Assembly: GCA_011776225.1 (NCBI GenBank)
Contig: JAABXR010000374.1
Span: 1-38,461 of the forward strand
Reading direction: 5' to 3'
DNA: 38,461 nt
Source: Phycisphaerae bacterium
GTDB taxonomy: Bacteria; Planctomycetota; Phycisphaerae; Sedimentisphaerales; Anaerobacaceae
The notes under the pieces were generated by a model. That model did no database searches. It was not told where the DNA came from and saw only the letters and a list, made by a program, of their open reading frames with translations. Made by a program: the position numbers and the translations under genes. Shown in pieces: positions 1-9,647 of this stretch. The stretch's first letter is position 1, and each line of letters starts with the position of its first letter.

Positions 1-1
1 C

Positions 2-607
2 TCTATCGACCATATCTCTCGCCGGCACTTTCTGGGCAGGACTATAAAGCTCGGAACAGCGGGCTTTGCCGCTTCCTGTATAACAACATCACCCGCATCA
101 GCCACAAAAGAATCAACCTCCAGCGGCCCCTGGCAGATTGGCTGCTACACACGTCCCTGGGGCCGGTATGATTACCGCGTTGCACTGGATGCCATTGCTG
201 AAGCTGGCTTCAAATATGCCGGCCTGATGACTACCAAGTCCAAAACGGGCCTGGTAATTTCGGTCTCCACTACAATCGAAGAGGCTGAACAGGTCGGCGA
301 GGAAGTAAAGAAACGCGGTTTGTCCATCCCTTCAGTATACGGCGGTGGTATCCCGGTAGCGAAGTCACTTAAAGAAGGTATCGAGGGTCTTAGAAAACTC
401 ATAGACAATTGTGCCGCCTGCGGTGCGAAGAACCTGCTGATGGGCGGAATCGGCAACGAAAAGCTCTACAAGACTTATTACAAAGCCATCGCCGAATGCT
501 GCGATTACGCCGCTGAGAAAGGCATCGGCATCAGTGTCAAGCCGCACGGCGGCCTGAATGCCACAGGGCCCCAGTGCCGCAAGACCGTTGAGATGGTCGG
601 TCCATAA
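2..607 (+). pseudogene. Tat-exported sugar isomerase/epimerase-like TIM barrel, N-terminal part (5' partial, frameshifted)
   Basis: The frame is open from the window edge, so the start codon lies outside. The first visible residues form a twin-arginine signal (SRRHFLG followed by a hydrophobic stretch ending AASC), so the protein is probably exported by Tat and may be a lipoprotein. From about base 140 the sequence (WQIGCYTRPWGRYDYRVALD) looks like the first strands of an AP-endonuclease-2-type TIM barrel, the fold of sugar phosphate isomerases/epimerases. It continues through KPHGGLNATGPQC and then hits TAA at 605-607. The missing end (HKNFRIWYDPGNIFYYSNGE) lies one base out of frame directly downstream, so this and the next entry are one gene. 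The ORF track starts at an internal Met (227), which would lose the signal peptide. Substrate unknown. Confidence 0.8.
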
Positions 608-2291
608 AAATTTCCGCATCTGGTATGACCCGGGCAACATCTTCTACTACTCCAACGGCGAACTCGACCCGGTCGTCGATGCCGCCACCGTGGATCGGCT
701 CGTGGTTGGTATGTGCATTAAGGATTACAGACACCCCAAGGACGTCTTGGTAACGCCTGGGAACGGAAAGGTTAATTTCCCCGCAGTTCTTGCCCGCCTT
801 AAGAAAGGAGGATTCACCCGCGGCCCACTGGTCGTAGAATGCCTTGAGCGAGGAGACCTGAAAAAAACCCTCGCCGAGGCCTCAAAGGCCCGACGGTTTT
901 TAGAGGAACTTACCGGGCAAAAGGCCTCCGCTGCCGCACCGACACCTATGACCTCTGCAGCACAACTGAACGCAGGCATAGCATCCATCGACATCACACC
1001 GCCGATCGGTTACCGTATGAGCGGATACTTTCGCGAGCGACTAAGCACCGGCATAGCAAACCCACTGAACGCCAAGGCTATCGTCCTTCGTCAGGGTAAG
1101 GAATCCGCGGCCCTGGTATCCTGCGATATCATAGGCCTATCGCCCGATGTTTCCTCTCGCGCCCGCAAGAAAGCCGCCGAAAAGACCGGTATTCCACCCG
1201 CGAACATCCTCATTGCCGCAACACACACCCACACCGGGCCTCTCTATTTTGGAGCGCTGAGAAAACACCTACATGACCTGGCGGTTGCAAAATATGGCAG
1301 CGATCCTTGTGAAAAGGTGGATTACCCCGCGGAACTTGTCAACAAACTCGTCAATGTAATAACAGAAGCAAATGCCTCGGTAAAACCTTTTCGCATGGAG
1401 GCCGGAATGGCCGAACAGCAAGGCCTCTCGTTCAACCGGCGATTCCACATGAAAGATGGAAGTGTCCGGTTCAATCCCGGCGTGTTAAACCCGGATATCG
1501 TCCGCACGGCAGGACCAATTGATCCTGAGGTAGGGATGGTTTCTTTCCGCGCCGTCGACACCGGCGGCATTGACGCAGCTTTAGTAAACTTCACCCTGCA
1601 CCTCGACACCGTCGGTGGAACTAAATACGCGGCGGACTATCCTTTCTACCTGGAGCAGTCACTGCGACAAAAATATGGCAACGAGTTCACTCTCCTGTTC
1701 GGAACGGGCACGTGCGGAGATATCAACCACATCGATGTTACGAAGAAGCAGCGTCTCAAGACAGACTACATTGGCAGGACGTTAGCCGAAACAGTGAAAG
1801 CAAAAGCGGAACATCTCAAAACCATTACGCAGCCCGCACTCGCCGTAAGAAGTGAGATAGTGAGCGTACCCCTTCAACATTACGGCCCTGAGAAGGTCGC
1901 CTTGGCACGCGAGAACATAAAGAAAGTCGGCACCCGAGAACTATCATTCCTCGAACAGGTCGAGGCGTACAAAATACTGGCGGTCGAAATGCGCCGCAGT
2001 GAGACGATTCCTCTTGAGGTCCAGGTTTTTCGCCTGAGCCGTGACGTGGCAATCGTCGGCTTGCCCGGTGAGGTATTCGTCGACTTTGGTCTCGCGATTA
2101 AACGTGCAAGTCCCTTCCCGACTACACTGGTCATTGAACTGTGCCAGGACGCACCCGGCTACATCCCAACGAAGAAAGCGTTTGCCGAAGGCAGTTACGA
2201 AACTGTCAATTCGAGGATCGCGCCGGGAGGCGGCGAAATAATGGCCGATGCAGCGATAAAACTCACTAAAATCGCATACAACAGCCGGTAA
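603..2291 (+). pseudogene. TIM-barrel C-terminus fused to a neutral/alkaline ceramidase-like domain (continuation of frameshifted gene)
   Basis: This frame completes the barrel (HKNFRIWYDPGN, then LVVECLERGD near base 830). After an Ala/Pro-rich linker (about 930-960) it enters a domain resembling neutral/alkaline non-lysosomal ceramidase. The start of that domain (IASIDITPPIGYRMSGYF) and the AATHTHTGP motif, matching the SHTHSGP metal/active-site region of the family, are clear. The family hydrolyses N-acyl bonds of sphingolipids, but planctomycete relatives are often uncharacterised, so the substrate is unknown. The whole protein would be a Tat-exported two-domain enzyme. The track start at 558 is an out-of-frame extension over the upstream part; homology in this frame begins near 603. 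It converges with the giant gene, with 32 bases between the stops. The frameshift may be a mutation or an assembly error. Confidence 0.8.
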
Positions 2292-2323
2292 CAACTAACA
2301 CAAAACCTACATCATATTAGATT

Positions 2324-5300
2324 CTATGGATTGGCGGCACCAGGCGAAGGTATAGCCGCTTCCCAATTGACCACGTCATTGCCGTAATCACTAGGCTCCT
2401 TACGCGAAAGCGATTTGCCAAGCCCATCAGCCTCTCTCGGCCATAAGTCTACTCCGCCGGGACAATCCTCAGGATGCCAGCCGTCACTGTAAGTCACCCT
2501 GTCGATGCGGATATAATGACGGTTACCTTGATTATCAATATCACCGGGCATAGCAATCTGTAACCTCTCGCCGGCGTTGCTCAACCTGCCGCTGTAACCT
2601 TCGAGAACCTGAACGCCCGGCGGCATGACGCCATACCTTGCAGTAAAGGCTGTAAGATCCCTGGTCAATATCAGATAACCATAAGCCTGTATCGTCACAA
2701 CAGGACCGCTCGAGAAAGTGTAATCAATACCATCGGTGAACTTCCACGGTGCGGATTTGTCATAGCGATATAACGTCACCAGTGCTCCGGTTATGTTGTG
2801 AAGCTCGATATATTCCTCATTCTGATTGCCGGTCGGCGGATTGTACATAATCTCGTTGATTACAACGGGACCGACTTTGGGATAAGCATTATTCGAATCC
2901 GGCGTATTGTAGTCCATCGCCACAAAGTTGAAATTGCCGGTGCTGCTCTTGTAGTAACGACCAAACGATACGTTGGTCTGCGAAGCCCCAAAATCCTCCA
3001 CCTGGCGGTAGCCGGTCAGGAAACCATTCGGGTCCAGATATGAGGAAATACATGCCTCCTCACCGTTCTCGCTTAATGCAAAAGGTATAAGGCAGCCTGG
3101 ATCTCCAGGATTATTGAAATCCGTGTCCTGATAGAAGACCACATAATCGTTGCCGCCAATCGTTGTTCCATCGGCAATCCTGTATTTGGTAAGGTTTGGC
3201 TCATCCCTGTTATTGTCACTGAGGAACCAGCCGCCGATGTTGATAGGTTCGCTCGTGGTGTTGTGCAATTCAATCCAGTCCGGCCCGGCATTCGAATGCG
3301 CCATAACTTCGTTGACTACTATAGCACCGGGATTTGGAAGAATGCCGCTATCATCGGCGCCGGGTGTGCCGTTGCGGTAGACACTCGTACGCCAGGAGTC
3401 TTTCTTGCTCCAGCGTCCCATCGGGTTGGCTATATCCTGAAATTCACTTTCGCTTACTGCCCGATTATAGATGCGAACATCATCAATTAAACCGTTGAAA
3501 TAAAGTGAAGAAGAAGGTTCAAAACCAATATAAGCATTGCTGCTAACCCCTAAAAAACCGGTTGAATTATCACTGTCTTTCAGTTGGCCGTCAACGTAAA
3601 GCTTCAGGTTGGAACCATCATTGGTCCCGGCAACATGGTACCATTCGTTTGGATTAATTGTGTCTGGTGAAATCGCCTGGACATAAGCGGCACCTACAAC
3701 AATGTAAAATGCAGGCCTGCCACTGGAAATATAGAAATAGTAACCATTACCGGCATTTTGAGTCAGTACGGGATTCCATATTCCCCCGAACTCGCTCGTA
3801 CGTATCCATGCCTGTGCAGTTACGGTATTGCCTATTAAAGGAGCGACAGGGCCAACAGAGACATAATCTTCGGCACCATCAAAGTTCAAAGCTCCGTTAA
3901 TTCGGCCGGCTGTCCAGGTTGGGTCTCCATATAAGGTCCCGTGGTTAATACCCGCGCTGTCTGTCGCAGTGTTTCCGGAGCCGTCATCAAACTTCCAGTG
4001 CGCAACCAGACCTTCCGAACTATAAATGGCGCTATCGCCGGGCTCTATGATAGTCAGTGAAAAGCCATCGCCGTCGGCGATTGGACGCCAGCCATCCTTG
4101 TACTCAAAATCCAGAATCGTTCGGCCGATAACATCCTCCAGTCTAATTCTTTCACCATTGTTGGCCAGGCTGCCTGTGTATTGGCCTGCCGTATTGACTG
4201 ATGTGCCGTATTGTGCTTCAAATGCACTCTGGTTTTTCACAACTACAACGCATTCTTCGGGATCAAGCTCTATATCAGGGAAGGTGAAATGGATTCCTTC
4301 AGTGAACTTTACCAGATTCAGATTCAGTGTACTTTCTCCGATGTTTTTCAGTTCAATGAATTCCTCGTTCGGATCATTTATATTGCCCGTATTCCTTGGA
4401 TGGTACATAATCTCGGTGATGCGAAGGTTCTCGACGAGCGGACCGATGGAAAATATCGCCTCGTTCAGTGCGCTCCATGCGCCGCCATCCAGAACACGAG
4501 ACTTAACATGTGTGCTCTTGTTTAGTGTTATCGGATTGGGGGGAGTATATTGCGTCCCCACAGCATTGCCGGTCACGGGCTGGCGTGGATCGCTGCCGTC
4601 AAGGGTATAATAGATGGTACCGGACCCGTTGGGATTACTTATGGTCATGTTAAATCCGCCGGGAACCTCGCCGCCGTGTTGGTTGAAAGTGGGCGGATCC
4701 ACATCAGGATACCAATCCACATTTCTCAACTGCTGAAGAACAACTCCTACTCGGGGCGTCAGGTGCCTGCCGTCTGCAGTATCATAGAGCAGATCGTCAA
4801 TTTCGGGCACCCAATGGTCATCTTTTGTAAAAGGAGTTGTCCGCTTGGCATCGCCCCACCGCGCCGAATGTGCAATGATTGCCATATCGATTTGATTGGC
4901 ACGGTTTAGGACACGATTTCGGCATTTCTCGATGGTAAGAAGGCCGTCATTGAAAAAGTGGCGATACACATGGTCAGCAAAATGAAGGCTGTAATCGACA
5001 TTGGAAAACATGAGCTGTTCATGCAGCCAGTGCGCAGCGAAGTATTCCCTTTGACTAAAGAGGGTTTTGCTCGAGGTAAAAGGCGTAACCATATTCAACT
5101 CGGCGCTACCGGCACCGAGGGTATGCTCGTTATCATGGTGGAACCATATAAAACCATCCGGATTAACCCGATTAAAAATAACCCATGTGTTGTTTGGCTT
5201 ATCACCGAAACGCGAGCCGGGTCCGTCTCTGTCACCCGTGTAGTATTCGATTATCATAAAATCAATCAGGCCATCAACATCAAGTAATTTCTCATAGGTC

Positions 5301-8300
5301 GGATTGGGCGTGCCGTCGAGGTTTAATCCCTGCACTCGATAATACCTTCCGTAATTATCGAAACCCGCTATTGTCTCGTCGTAGAGCCGGTCAAGGGCCT
5401 CTCGGTTACCGTCTGTAGGTACCATTCTTCGGCCGGCGCTATAGTTCGATGATATGACGTCGTAATCATCCTTATCACCGCCAAAATAAGTCTCACCGAA
5501 CGAGGCCTCAGAGCGCTCCTGCGTCTGGAAAATCCCCCAATAATGACCGTTTATATAAAGATGGTAGTAGCGGCTTCGAGTATACGGATGGCCTGTCTCG
5601 CCTTGTACGTCACGGGACCACACCTCACGAACCAAGGTATTTGCGCTGCTGTTCTGGAAAGCCCAGGAGTAGTTCTGACTTGTGCGCAGGTCTATATGAT
5701 CAAATTCGTCGACACCTTCATCGGAGAACAAAGGGTATCTTAGTCTGCCGGCGCCATATACGGCCCGGAAGAAAAATCGGAATGCATGTTTGGGATTGCT
5801 GTCGCTGACGCTGAAGCCGCCACGAATCCGCATGCCGGCATCTATCTGGAAACCGTCACGCATATCAGCGGGTAATCCCAAACGTACTCCTCCCTGACTA
5901 TTAGGTACCTGCACCATGTCGGGAAAGCCCGGGCCCTGCGGATTAGGTGGATAAATCAATTCTATTGAAACGGGTCTCTCCCACGCCCTGCCTTCATGTC
6001 CCGCATTGACGTAAATTCCAATTGAGGGATCAAAAAGATTAGCCAAATCAGTCACCATCGAGATCGTAGGAATCGAAAGTAATGCATTGTCAACCATACC
6101 AAAATACCGCGGATCATTAACGACGACATCCGGATCCATACCATAATCAATCATTTGGCCGTTGACACTACCTGTGGGCCAACCGGGGCCGGGCGCTTCA
6201 CCATTAGGCGACTGTGTTATCACGTCGTTGACAAAGATATAAGTGTGTGTTTCCACTTCTGAGTCCAGCCAGCCAGGCTTGACCGCTATGGCACGAATGG
6301 TGGTAGTCCCATTCACATTGAGCGGGCTGATGTAAGTACTTCCATGTGTTATGGTGGGCTCTGAACCATCAAGAGTGTAATGTATCTCAGCACCTTTGGT
6401 CCCGGTGGACAAAGTTAACTGAAATCCAGTGTCATAAAAACCACGCTCATGACTGAACCAAACCTCATCAACAGCACCCAGTGCACCTGAGACGTTGAAC
6501 GCCCTCGGTGTCGGCGTTGTGAAGTATTGAGGAACACTCATGTTGCTGGCGGCGGTCAGTTCAGGCAAGATAAGGAAATTTGGGTCGCCGGCGTTGTCAT
6601 TAAGCCCGTGAATAGCCAGCACGTTCTTACCGGCCTGCAAAACGCCCAAATAGGCGGTAAGGTTAATAACCTCGAAGACCGAAGCATCCTGAATCGGACG
6701 ATTGGAATCAGCTGTTGAGTTCCACTGCAATGAGCCCGGTGCATTGCGGCTGCAAACTTGTTGGCCATTAAGGTAAGCCACAAAACCATCCTCGTACTTC
6801 ATCCGCAATATTAATTTATCAAAAAGCTCCGGCTCCCCTAATTCGAGATTAAACTCGCTGCGCATCCATAGAGAGGCGTTGGAACCTAACATATCGTTCT
6901 TAACATCGGTGCCGCTGAAACCTCCCTCAAGCTTGAATACGTCAAAGGAATACGCCTTGCGACCATCGGTAGCACTTGGATCGGCCTCGGCCCGAACCGA
7001 AAAGCTGCCATCGGCCGCTGTAATACCGGTCCAGCGTGCTACGTATCCTTCGTTGTGATTGTCGCCGGTGTTGAACTGCACCTTGTTTTCAGCGAGGACG
7101 ACTACGCCGGGAGTGCTGGCATTTGTATAAGTATCGGCGCCGCTAAGAGTATAATTCGTGAACCGGCCGGTGTAATTGCTGCGAGCAGCCGATGTGGCAA
7201 AGGTGTACTCGGTCGACGGATCCAGACCCGTGAATGTTAAGTTGACCTGCCAGCCTGCACTGCCATAAGTAAGTACGCCGGTCATATCGGTAATTCCGCC
7301 GAACGTATTGTGGGCATCGGTGCCAACGGCGCAGTCACCTCCACCGGTAGAAGTGCTCGGCTGCCAACTGACGCCGCCGCTCTCTGTCAGCGTTGCCGTT
7401 ATACCTGTGTTTTCACCTGTGGCCTGATCCAGCAGCGGCCCGTAAGTAGGACCAGGATTCCCGCTGCCAATACAATAGGTTGTAACGTTTTCGGCGATGT
7501 ACTGACCACTGGCATAGATAACATCATTGTAGGCTACGCTCGGCTCGCCCCCAACTCCGAAACCAATCCCGGTTTTTCCCGTATCCCATGTTGAGTCGTC
7601 GAAATCAACATCAGCCCAATCGGTACCCAAACCCGCATCACCGCTGGTGGGAACATAATATGAAGCGCTCGCACCTCTTGGTACGAGCGTTGCGCCATAT
7701 TGTGTCAGACCGTAAGAAACATCAGTTAACTGTCGTGGATATTCCGGTGAATATTCGTGTACGACAGCCATGCCGTCAGGTGCCACAAGGGCAAGATAAT
7801 CTCCCTCCTGGTTGAGTTCGAAGTTGGTGTGTAGCTCGTTCGGGTCCAATCTGTTCTTTCCCGATGCGAATACTATCAGGAATTCGCCCGGATCAACCTG
7901 AACACCGCCTGGAAACTGCCACTTGGTAAGATTGGAATCATTGTCGGTCAGATACCAGCCGTCCAGATTGACTGTTGTGTCCGTCGGATTGTAAATCTCA
8001 ATCCAGTCGGAGGAATCCCCGTCAGAATCCAGCAGGTCGCCTTCCTTCGGTGGCAGAGGCGGCTTGTTGCTGGCGTTACTGGCCAGGAACTCGCTGATGA
8101 CTATGTGGGGATTAACCACCTGCCAGTTATTTGCCAACAGGGCAAAGTCGGCCATATTTACCCCGTCAGCACCATCCAGGTCGGCAATGCAATTAGAGAC
8201 CAGACAGTCAGGATCCAACCATTGAAAGGCATACATCCGCAGGTCTTCGGAATCTACCCTGTAGTCCCTATTCAAATCACCTACGGCAAAAGATTGGGCT

Positions 8301-8392
8301 TCGCTCAAACCGGTCAAAGATACTATCAATAGCACTGATAACGCCGTAAGGCGTACCCAAACGGAAAATAAGGTTTTCTCAAATATGGGCAT
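2324..8392 (-). CDS. Giant secreted protein with dockerin-like, LTD, chitobiase-type, CotH and LamG modules
   Basis: This 2022-residue protein has a signal peptide (about 1-34, ending SEAQS). A two-loop dockerin-type calcium repeat follows (about 36-92, GDLNRDYRVDSEDL and DLDGADGVNMADF). A first lamin-tail domain (LTD) lies at about 95-215, then beta-sandwich/galactose-binding-like regions (about 300-610) and a chitobiase/hexosaminidase C-terminal-type module (YTLDGSEPT, about 650-720). A CotH-kinase-like region runs from about 855 to 1190 (RIRGGFS, YHLYINGHYWGIFQTQER, WFHHDNEHTLG). Further modules are a second chitobiase-type module (YTLDGSDP, about 1265), LTD (about 1325-1440), LamG (GLVAHWKFDDGSG, about 1460-1650) and two more LTDs (about 1695-1800 and 1848-1960). 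The start ATG has a GGAAGGA ribosome site. CotH proteins of spores phosphorylate coat proteins; activity here is unproven. Probably a surface or extracellular adhesin or scaffold. Confidence 0.9.
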   Translation of the reverse strand: MPIFEKTLFSVWVRLTALSVLLIVSLTGLSEAQSFAVGDLNRDYRVDSEDLRMYAFQWLDPDCLVSNCIADLDGADGVNMADFALLANNWQVVNPHIVISEFLASNASNKPPLPPKEGDLLDSDGDSSDWIEIYNPTDTTVNLDGWYLTDNDSNLTKWQFPGGVQVDPGEFLIVFASGKNRLDPNELHTNFELNQEGDYLALVAPDGMAVVHEYSPEYPRQLTDVSYGLTQYGATLVPRGASASYYVPTSGDAGLGTDWADVDFDDSTWDTGKTGIGFGVGGEPSVAYNDVIYASGQYIAENVTTYCIGSGNPGPTYGPLLDQATGENTGITATLTESGGVSWQPSTSTGGGDCAVGTDAHNTFGGITDMTGVLTYGSAGWQVNLTFTGLDPSTEYTFATSAARSNYTGRFTNYTLSGADTYTNASTPGVVVLAENKVQFNTGDNHNEGYVARWTGITAADGSFSVRAEADPSATDGRKAYSFDVFKLEGGFSGTDVKNDMLGSNASLWMRSEFNLELGEPELFDKLILRMKYEDGFVAYLNGQQVCSRNAPGSLQWNSTADSNRPIQDASVFEVINLTAYLGVLQAGKNVLAIHGLNDNAGDPNFLILPELTAASNMSVPQYFTTPTPRAFNVSGALGAVDEVWFSHERGFYDTGFQLTLSTGTKGAEIHYTLDGSEPTITHGSTYISPLNVNGTTTIRAIAVKPGWLDSEVETHTYIFVNDVITQSPNGEAPGPGWPTGSVNGQMIDYGMDPDVVVNDPRYFGMVDNALLSIPTISMVTDLANLFDPSIGIYVNAGHEGRAWERPVSIELIYPPNPQGPGFPDMVQVPNSQGGVRLGLPADMRDGFQIDAGMRIRGGFSVSDSNPKHAFRFFFRAVYGAGRLRYPLFSDEGVDEFDHIDLRTSQNYSWAFQNSSANTLVREVWSRDVQGETGHPYTRSRYYHLYINGHYWGIFQTQERSEASFGETYFGGDKDDYDVISSNYSAGRRMVPTDGNREALDRLYDETIAGFDNYGRYYRVQGLNLDGTPNPTYEKLLDVDGLIDFMIIEYYTGDRDGPGSRFGDKPNNTWVIFNRVNPDGFIWFHHDNEHTLGAGSAELNMVTPFTSSKTLFSQREYFAAHWLHEQLMFSNVDYSLHFADHVYRHFFNDGLLTIEKCRNRVLNRANQIDMAIIAHSARWGDAKRTTPFTKDDHWVPEIDDLLYDTADGRHLTPRVGVVLQQLRNVDWYPDVDPPTFNQHGGEVPGGFNMTISNPNGSGTIYYTLDGSDPRQPVTGNAVGTQYTPPNPITLNKSTHVKSRVLDGGAWSALNEAIFSIGPLVENLRITEIMYHPRNTGNINDPNEEFIELKNIGESTLNLNLVKFTEGIHFTFPDIELDPEECVVVVKNQSAFEAQYGTSVNTAGQYTGSLANNGERIRLEDVIGRTILDFEYKDGWRPIADGDGFSLTIIEPGDSAIYSSEGLVAHWKFDDGSGNTATDSAGINHGTLYGDPTWTAGRINGALNFDGAEDYVSVGPVAPLIGNTVTAQAWIRTSEFGGIWNPVLTQNAGNGYYFYISSGRPAFYIVVGAAYVQAISPDTINPNEWYHVAGTNDGSNLKLYVDGQLKDSDNSTGFLGVSSNAYIGFEPSSSLYFNGLIDDVRIYNRAVSESEFQDIANPMGRWSKKDSWRTSVYRNGTPGADDSGILPNPGAIVVNEVMAHSNAGPDWIELHNTTSEPINIGGWFLSDNNRDEPNLTKYRIADGTTIGGNDYVVFYQDTDFNNPGDPGCLIPFALSENGEEACISSYLDPNGFLTGYRQVEDFGASQTNVSFGRYYKSSTGNFNFVAMDYNTPDSNNAYPKVGPVVINEIMYNPPTGNQNEEYIELHNITGALVTLYRYDKSAPWKFTDGIDYTFSSGPVVTIQAYGYLILTRDLTAFTARYGVMPPGVQVLEGYSGRLSNAGERLQIAMPGDIDNQGNRHYIRIDRVTYSDGWHPEDCPGGVDLWPREADGLGKSLSRKEPSDYGNDVVNWEAAIPSPGAANP

Positions 8393-8761
8393 CTATATAA
8401 TCCTTCCTCACTGATGTTTTACGTTAATAATCGCGTTTTTTACCTTTGCGGGTCCCCATTTTGACTACTATTGTGAGGTGGGGACTATGTAACCTGCGGG
8501 CCTTAAAATCACAATTACAGAACACATAATTCCGTATTTTAACATATTTCAACGGGCTAAATCAACCTTATTTTACACAAATCATCCTTACAAAGATTAT
8601 GTGCGTATTTTTCGAATTTGCTCTGGTGGGGACTATTAAACCCAATTTATGCCAAAACTGCCGCCGGCTTAGAGCCGTATTGACCGAAGCATTGCTTTGG
8701 TGTAGGATGTTTTTTGCCCCGGGGGCACGCCCCTGGGAGCTGATTTAGTGGTCAAAATTTA
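8393..8761. other. 369-base divergent intergenic region with repeats and a promoter
   Basis: This region separates the giant minus-strand gene from the plus-strand DUF362 gene. It holds a 12-base direct repeat, GGTGGGGACTAT, at 8477-8488 and 8625-8636. The first copy is preceded at 8452-8458 by GTCCCCA, which pairs with TGGGGAC (8479-8485). It also contains a plausible plus-strand promoter at 8680-8708 and a GC-rich hairpin at 8718-8737. No coding sequence was recognised. Confidence 0.6.
8680..8708 (+). promoter_or_regulatory. Candidate sigma-70-type promoter for the DUF362 gene
   Basis: A -35 box TTGACC (8680-8685) and a -10 box TAGGAT (8703-8708) are separated by exactly 17 bases. A GC-rich palindrome (CCCGGGGGCACGCCCCTGGG, 8718-8737) begins about ten bases after the -10, so it would lie at the very 5' end of the transcript. 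The gene itself has no clear Shine-Dalgarno sequence, so this hairpin could influence translation or stability. That role is inference. Confidence 0.4.
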
Positions 8762-9553
8762 ATGAGTATAGTAGCTAAAATCAAATTTATCGACTATGAA
8801 ACGAGCGTCTCAAAGGCCCTCGACTTGATAAAAGCAGCCGGCAAGTTACCCCAAAAAGGGCTGGTCATTATCAAGCCGAATCTCACTAATTCCAATCCTC
8901 CACCCGTAACAACCAACGTCAAAGCCGTTGAGGCGGTTTATAAGTATTGCAAGTCACACAGCAAAGCTACAATTGCTATCGGCGAGGGATGTGGCGATGG
9001 TATTACTATAGACACCTTCACGGCCAACGGCTATACAGATCTGGCCGAAGAATATGGAATAAGATTGATCGATTTTAATGAAGAAAAAGCCATTGTGCTG
9101 AAAAGAAAAGATACTCTGCAGTTGAAAAAACTTTATATCCCGGAGATTGTCAAAGATGCTTTCATTATTTCCCTTCCGGTACTTAAGGACCACTGTTTCA
9201 CGGCAACCACTGTAGCCATGAAGAATATGTTTGGAATTGCCCCGGCTCCCTATTACCGAGGTTCCTGGAACAAATCAAAATTGCATTCTCCCTCAACTCA
9301 CAAGTCGGTCGTAGACATTTGCCTGTACAAAAAACCCGACCTTAGCGTCGTGGATGCTTCGGTCGCCCTTGCAGGTTCGCACCTGTCGGGTGAAAGCAAA
9401 AACTTCGGGCTTATACTCGCAAGTTTCGACGCGGTGGCAGTCGATGCCGTAAGCAGTGAACTATTAGGTCATGACCCAAAAGATATCCAGTATCTTACAC
9501 TTGCCAACAACGTGTTAGGCAGCTTAGACAGTATCGAGATTCTTCATGGTTAA
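8762..9553 (+). CDS. DUF362 domain-containing protein
   Basis: This 263-residue protein matches the DUF362 family from end to end as far as can be judged by eye. It has an N-terminal strand-loop GLVIIKPNLTNSNPPPVTTN, a middle ISLPVLKDHCFTATTVAMKNMFG and a C-terminal DAVAVDAVSSELLGHDP. The family is uncharacterised; many members are fused to 4Fe-4S ferredoxin domains, but no CxxCxxC cluster is present here. No signal peptide or membrane segment is seen, so it is probably cytosolic. The ATG is preceded by AT-rich sequence without a convincing ribosome site. It is the first gene of a co-directional run; the site-2 protease follows after 94 bases. Confidence 0.85.
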   Translation: MSIVAKIKFIDYETSVSKALDLIKAAGKLPQKGLVIIKPNLTNSNPPPVTTNVKAVEAVYKYCKSHSKATIAIGEGCGDGITIDTFTANGYTDLAEEYGIRLIDFNEEKAIVLKRKDTLQLKKLYIPEIVKDAFIISLPVLKDHCFTATTVAMKNMFGIAPAPYYRGSWNKSKLHSPSTHKSVVDICLYKKPDLSVVDASVALAGSHLSGESKNFGLILASFDAVAVDAVSSELLGHDPKDIQYLTLANNVLGSLDSIEILHG

Positions 9554-9647
9554 AGAAAATATCAATTATCCCGAACATATCAAGCCGGGAGAGGCTATCT
9601 CTATATGTGACAAGAATAACAATTTGATTTTTTAGGTATTATATGCC

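Noticed and set aside
590-610. Programmed ribosomal frameshift at the first gene
   Set aside because: Neither GGT nor CCA can re-pair well after a +1 slip, and no stimulatory structure is evident. An indel is the simpler explanation.
8718-8737. GC-rich hairpin next to a T run considered as a terminator
   Set aside because: The T run lies on the wrong side for the plus strand, and A, not T, follows on the minus strand.
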